Shown: positions 61,698 through 64,000 of the stretch, piece after piece | Position numbering within the stretch: the first letter of the stretch is position 1 | How the letters are laid out: each line of letters starts with the position of its first letter | Assembly (NCBI RefSeq): GCF_002368195.1 | Contig: NZ_AP018178.1 | Coordinates: forward strand, 4,069,421-4,133,420 | Length of the DNA: 64,000 nucleotides | Reading direction: 5' to 3' | From: Calothrix sp. NIES-2100 | GTDB lineage: Bacteria > Cyanobacteriota > Cyanobacteriia > Cyanobacteriales > Nostocaceae | Notes under the pieces: model-generated | Told to the model about the DNA's origin: nothing | The model's database searches: none | Seen by the model: only the letters and a program-made list of their open reading frames with translations | Program-made: the position numbers and the translations under genes

Positions 61698-61805
61698 GTT
61701 CAAATTAATTCGTAGTTAGAACTTTAGTCCTTTCTTTTGAAGCACTGAAGTGCTGACTACGACTCACCAAAATTCTTTTATTTAAAAAATTAGGAGTGCT
61801 GAGTA
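61698..61805. repeat. Dispersed repeat between cheW and the MCP gene
   Basis: TCGTAGTTAGAACTTTAGTCC and AGCACTGAAGTGCTGACTACGA form an inverted pair like that near 36453-36640. AGGAG precedes the MCP start. Confidence 0.7.
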
Positions 61806-63113
61806 ATGGCGACAAATCGGACGGGGAAAAAAACTAATGACTCTAATTCTCCCACAGATAATAGTGCAGATGCGATAGAAATTAATTACGGCACAACAGA
61901 TCCGCAACTGCAACCATTACTAGCAGCCATGAAAGCCGCTAGAAACGGTGATTTTAACGTTCGTCTCCCAGTAGAGAACAATGGTTTTGGTGAAATCGCC
62001 GCAGTTTTTAACGAATTGGTGAGTTTCAATTTCCACTTTGCCACCGAAGTCACCCGTTTAGCAACCGAAATCGGCCAAGAAGGAAAGCTTGGTTCACAAA
62101 TTACACTCAAAGGCGCAGAAGGTTCTTGGAAAGAATTATTGGACAATTTAAACCAAATGTCTGCTAACTTGGCACAGCAGATCAAAAATATTAATGAAGT
62201 CACCCTCGCAGTAGCCCAAGGTAATTTAGTAAAACAAATTAAAGCACGCAATGCCGGAGAATTTAAGCAACTCAGCGATAATGCCAATCAGATGATTAGT
62301 AGCCTGAAATCTTCCATCAGACAAATGGCCGATGTAGCGATCGCAGTTGCATCATCTTCTGAAGAGCTTACCGCAGTTAGCACCGAAATGAGCACCAATG
62401 CAGAACAAACCGCAGAACAAGCAACATCCGCATCCGCCTCAGCCGAGCAAGTGAATCAAAACAGCAGTACAGTAGTCACTGCGACCGAAGAAATGAACGC
62501 CAGCATTCGCGAAATTGCCAAAACTGTGGCTAGTGGCGCAACAGTAGCCGCCCAAGCCGTAAAAACAGCCGAAAGCACCAACCAGACAATTGCTAAACTT
62601 GGTCAAAGCAGCCTAGAAATTGGTAAAGTCACCAAAGTCATTACTGCGATCGCTCAACAAACAAACTTACTAGCCTTGAATGCTACCATTGAAGCAGCTA
62701 GAGCCGGAGACGCAGGTAGAGGATTTGCTGTTGTAGCCAATGAGGTGAAGGAACTCGCCAAACAAACTGCAAACGCCACCGAAGATATTAGCCAGCGAAT
62801 TGAAGCCATTCAGACTGATACCAAAGGTGCAGTTAGTGCCATAACTCAAATTACAGACATCATCAACCAGATAAACGACTTGCAAAGCACCATCGCCAGT
62901 GCTGTGGAAGAGCAAACAGTCACCACTAATGAAATTGCCCGAAATATAGCCCAAGCCGCCCAAGGAACCTCAGATATTGCGAAAAATATCGCAATTGTCG
63001 CCGTCAATGCTCAAAATACTACAATTGGTGCAACTAACACCTCCCAAGCAGCCACAGAACTAGCCCGCATGGCTGTAGATATGCAAAAAGTCGTCAATCA
63101 ATTTAAATATTAG
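61806..63113 (+). CDS. Methyl-accepting chemotaxis protein (soluble, HAMP-containing)
   Basis: 435 residues without membrane helix. HAMP-like segments (AAMKAARNGDFNVRLPVENNGFGEIAAVFNELV and related) precede the signalling hairpin. The highly conserved tip is IAQQTNLLALNATIEAARAGDAGRGFAVVANEVKELA (about 283-319). Heptad A/E-rich helices on each side may be methylation sites. It lies between cheW and cheB, and should be a cytosolic receptor. AGGAG is 8 bp before the start. Confidence 0.93.
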   Translation: MATNRTGKKTNDSNSPTDNSADAIEINYGTTDPQLQPLLAAMKAARNGDFNVRLPVENNGFGEIAAVFNELVSFNFHFATEVTRLATEIGQEGKLGSQITLKGAEGSWKELLDNLNQMSANLAQQIKNINEVTLAVAQGNLVKQIKARNAGEFKQLSDNANQMISSLKSSIRQMADVAIAVASSSEELTAVSTEMSTNAEQTAEQATSASASAEQVNQNSSTVVTATEEMNASIREIAKTVASGATVAAQAVKTAESTNQTIAKLGQSSLEIGKVTKVITAIAQQTNLLALNATIEAARAGDAGRGFAVVANEVKELAKQTANATEDISQRIEAIQTDTKGAVSAITQITDIINQINDLQSTIASAVEEQTVTTNEIARNIAQAAQGTSDIAKNIAIVAVNAQNTTIGATNTSQAATELARMAVDMQKVVNQFKY

Positions 63114-63175
63114 TTGTCAGTTGTCATTTGTCATTTGTCATTTGTCATTGGGCATTGGTGAAGCTCAAACTTTCA

Positions 63176-63396
63176 GGCTAAAAGCCTGATTAACCAAGTT
63201 AAAAACCTCGTTAACCGAGCTAAAAGCCTCGTTAACGGAGTTAAAAACCTCGTTAACGGAGTTAAAAGCCTGATTAACGGAGTTAAAAGCTTCGTTAACG
63301 GAGCTAAAAGCCTGATTAACGGAGTTAAAAGCCTCGTTAACGGAGCTAAAAGCCTCGTTAACGGAGTTAAAAGCCTGATTCACGAAGCTAAAAACC
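63176..63396. repeat. 21-bp tandem repeat between MCP and cheB genes
   Basis: About ten units of the 21-bp consensus GTTAAAAGCCTCGTTAACGGA (variants CTGATT, GCTAAAA). The unit contains GTTAAC. Because 21 is a multiple of 3, an antisense frame stays open with the period-7 peptide FNSVNEA, but no gene features support it. Confidence 0.9.
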
Positions 63397-63480
63397 TCAA
63401 AAAGCATCATCAATTCACAATGCAGATTGTCTCCCTCATCTCCCCACACTCCCTCATCTCCCTTATCCCCTCAATCCCCA

Positions 63481-64000
63481 ATGCCAAAAATCCGGGTACT
63501 CGTAGTTGATGATTCCGTAGTAGTTCGTAGTCGTGTTAGTAAAATTTTATCCAACGATCCAGAACTAGAGGTAGTGGGAGTCGCTGCTCATGGGCGCATT
63601 GCTTTGGCGAAAATTCCTCGATTGAATCCCGATGTCATCATTCTTGATATCGAAATGCCAGAGATGGATGGTTTACAAACCTTGGCGGCGATTCGGGAGA
63701 TCTATCCACAGCTACCTGTGATTATGTTTAGCACCTCTACCCACACTGGCGCGATCGCCACACTCGAAGCTCTTTCTTTAGGTGCTTCAGATTATGCCAC
63801 CAAACCTAGTAACCTAGGAAGCGTGGAGGCCAGCAACCAACATATCCGTGAGGAATTAATCCCCAAAATTAAGGTATTTGGTGTCGGAACTACTTTTTTT
63901 TCCCCATCAACTACAATTACTGATTCAGTGGTTCCAGCCATCCACAATCGTAGAGAACAGGTAGATGTTGTGGCAATTGGGGTTTCTACAGGAGGACCAA
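63481..64000 (+). CDS. cheB: CheB-type protein-glutamate methylesterase (3' end outside)
   Basis: The frame begins at the ATG at 63481 and is open to the window end; about 173 residues are visible. The receiver domain has VLVVDDSVVVRSRV (Asp10, Asp11), LDIEMPEMDGLQTL (phospho-Asp about 57) and MFSTSTHTG, and a Lys-containing ATKPS. VDVVAIGVSTGGP at the end opens the methylesterase domain with the catalytic serine of G-x-S-T-G-G. CheB removes methyl groups from receptors and so adapts signalling. It completes cheA-cheW-mcp-cheB. Confidence 0.93.
   Translation, partial: MPKIRVLVVDDSVVVRSRVSKILSNDPELEVVGVAAHGRIALAKIPRLNPDVIILDIEMPEMDGLQTLAAIREIYPQLPVIMFSTSTHTGAIATLEALSLGASDYATKPSNLGSVEASNQHIREELIPKIKVFGVGTTFFSPSTTITDSVVPAIHNRREQVDVVAIGVSTGGP

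Noticed and set aside
63165..63449. Antisense frame with repeated FNSVNEA units
   Set aside because: It is produced by the 21-bp tandem repeat (a multiple of 3); no promoter or start context.

Overview
The window reads as chromosome of a filamentous, heterocyst-type cyanobacterium of the Nostoc/Anabaena group. The signs are very frequent GCGATCGC (HIP1) palindromes, heptameric tandem repeats (GTTGACT, TTAGTCA, GGGCATT types) and small dispersed hairpin repeats between most genes, a PEP-CTERM protein, an oxygen-dependent cobalamin pathway gene (cobG type) and a CheA/CheW/MCP/CheB taxis locus. The species assignment is inference; no rRNA or marker gene is present.

Layout. 1-0.7 kb: 3' end of a MltA/3D-domain protein. 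1-18.1 kb: four large leftward genes for secreted RTX (calcium-binding repeat) proteins. Three are phosphorus-scavenging enzymes: a nucleotide pyrophosphatase/phosphodiesterase-like phosphatase; an alkaline phosphatase joined to a phytase-like domain with a glycerophosphodiesterase inside it; and an endonuclease/phosphatase joined to phytase modules. They end in nearly the same 250-residue secretion module. Pho-box-like triplets of 8-mers lie upstream of each gene, so the block looks like a phosphate-starvation island. 18.7-27.3 kb: fasciclin protein, short-chain dehydrogenase, HigBA toxin-antitoxin pair, a HupE/UreJ - TPR - DUF4331 set and two exported hypotheticals. 28.2-32.4 kb: an HNH endonuclease gene, then a strong sigma70-type promoter and an array of about thirty tRNA genes whose anticodons together cover all twenty amino acids. 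The array contains a second HNH gene flanked by the two halves of a broken tRNA, and two tRNA genes whose T loops are interrupted by small repeats at the same position.

32.6-43.6 kb: a 2H-phosphoesterase-like protein; the RDD / membrane protein / SpoIIM / DUF58 / MoxR / DUF4350 membrane set with a PEP-CTERM protein inside it; a D-cysteine desulfhydrase/ACC deaminase homolog; a PNPOx-like protein; and a Cys/Met-rich copper-binding four-helix protein. 44-47.6 kb: MBL-fold, TPM, DUF948 and YtxH proteins among miniature inverted-repeat elements. 47.8-52.1 kb: cobalamin biosynthesis (cbiET leftward; riboswitch then cobG-cobH-cobI rightward). 52.2-54.2 kb: papain-fold toxin-like protein with a probable partner, and a TPR protein with nearly identical 120-bp repeats. 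54.4-64 kb: FAD monooxygenase, hybrid histidine kinase, CheC-like and CheY-like genes leftward; an IS1-type fragment; then cheA, cheW, an MCP gene and the start of cheB rightward.

The strongest signals for follow-up are the Pho-box-linked RTX phosphohydrolase island with its nested enzyme architecture, and the tRNA array with T-loop insertions, short-variable-arm tRNA-Leu genes and an embedded HNH element.
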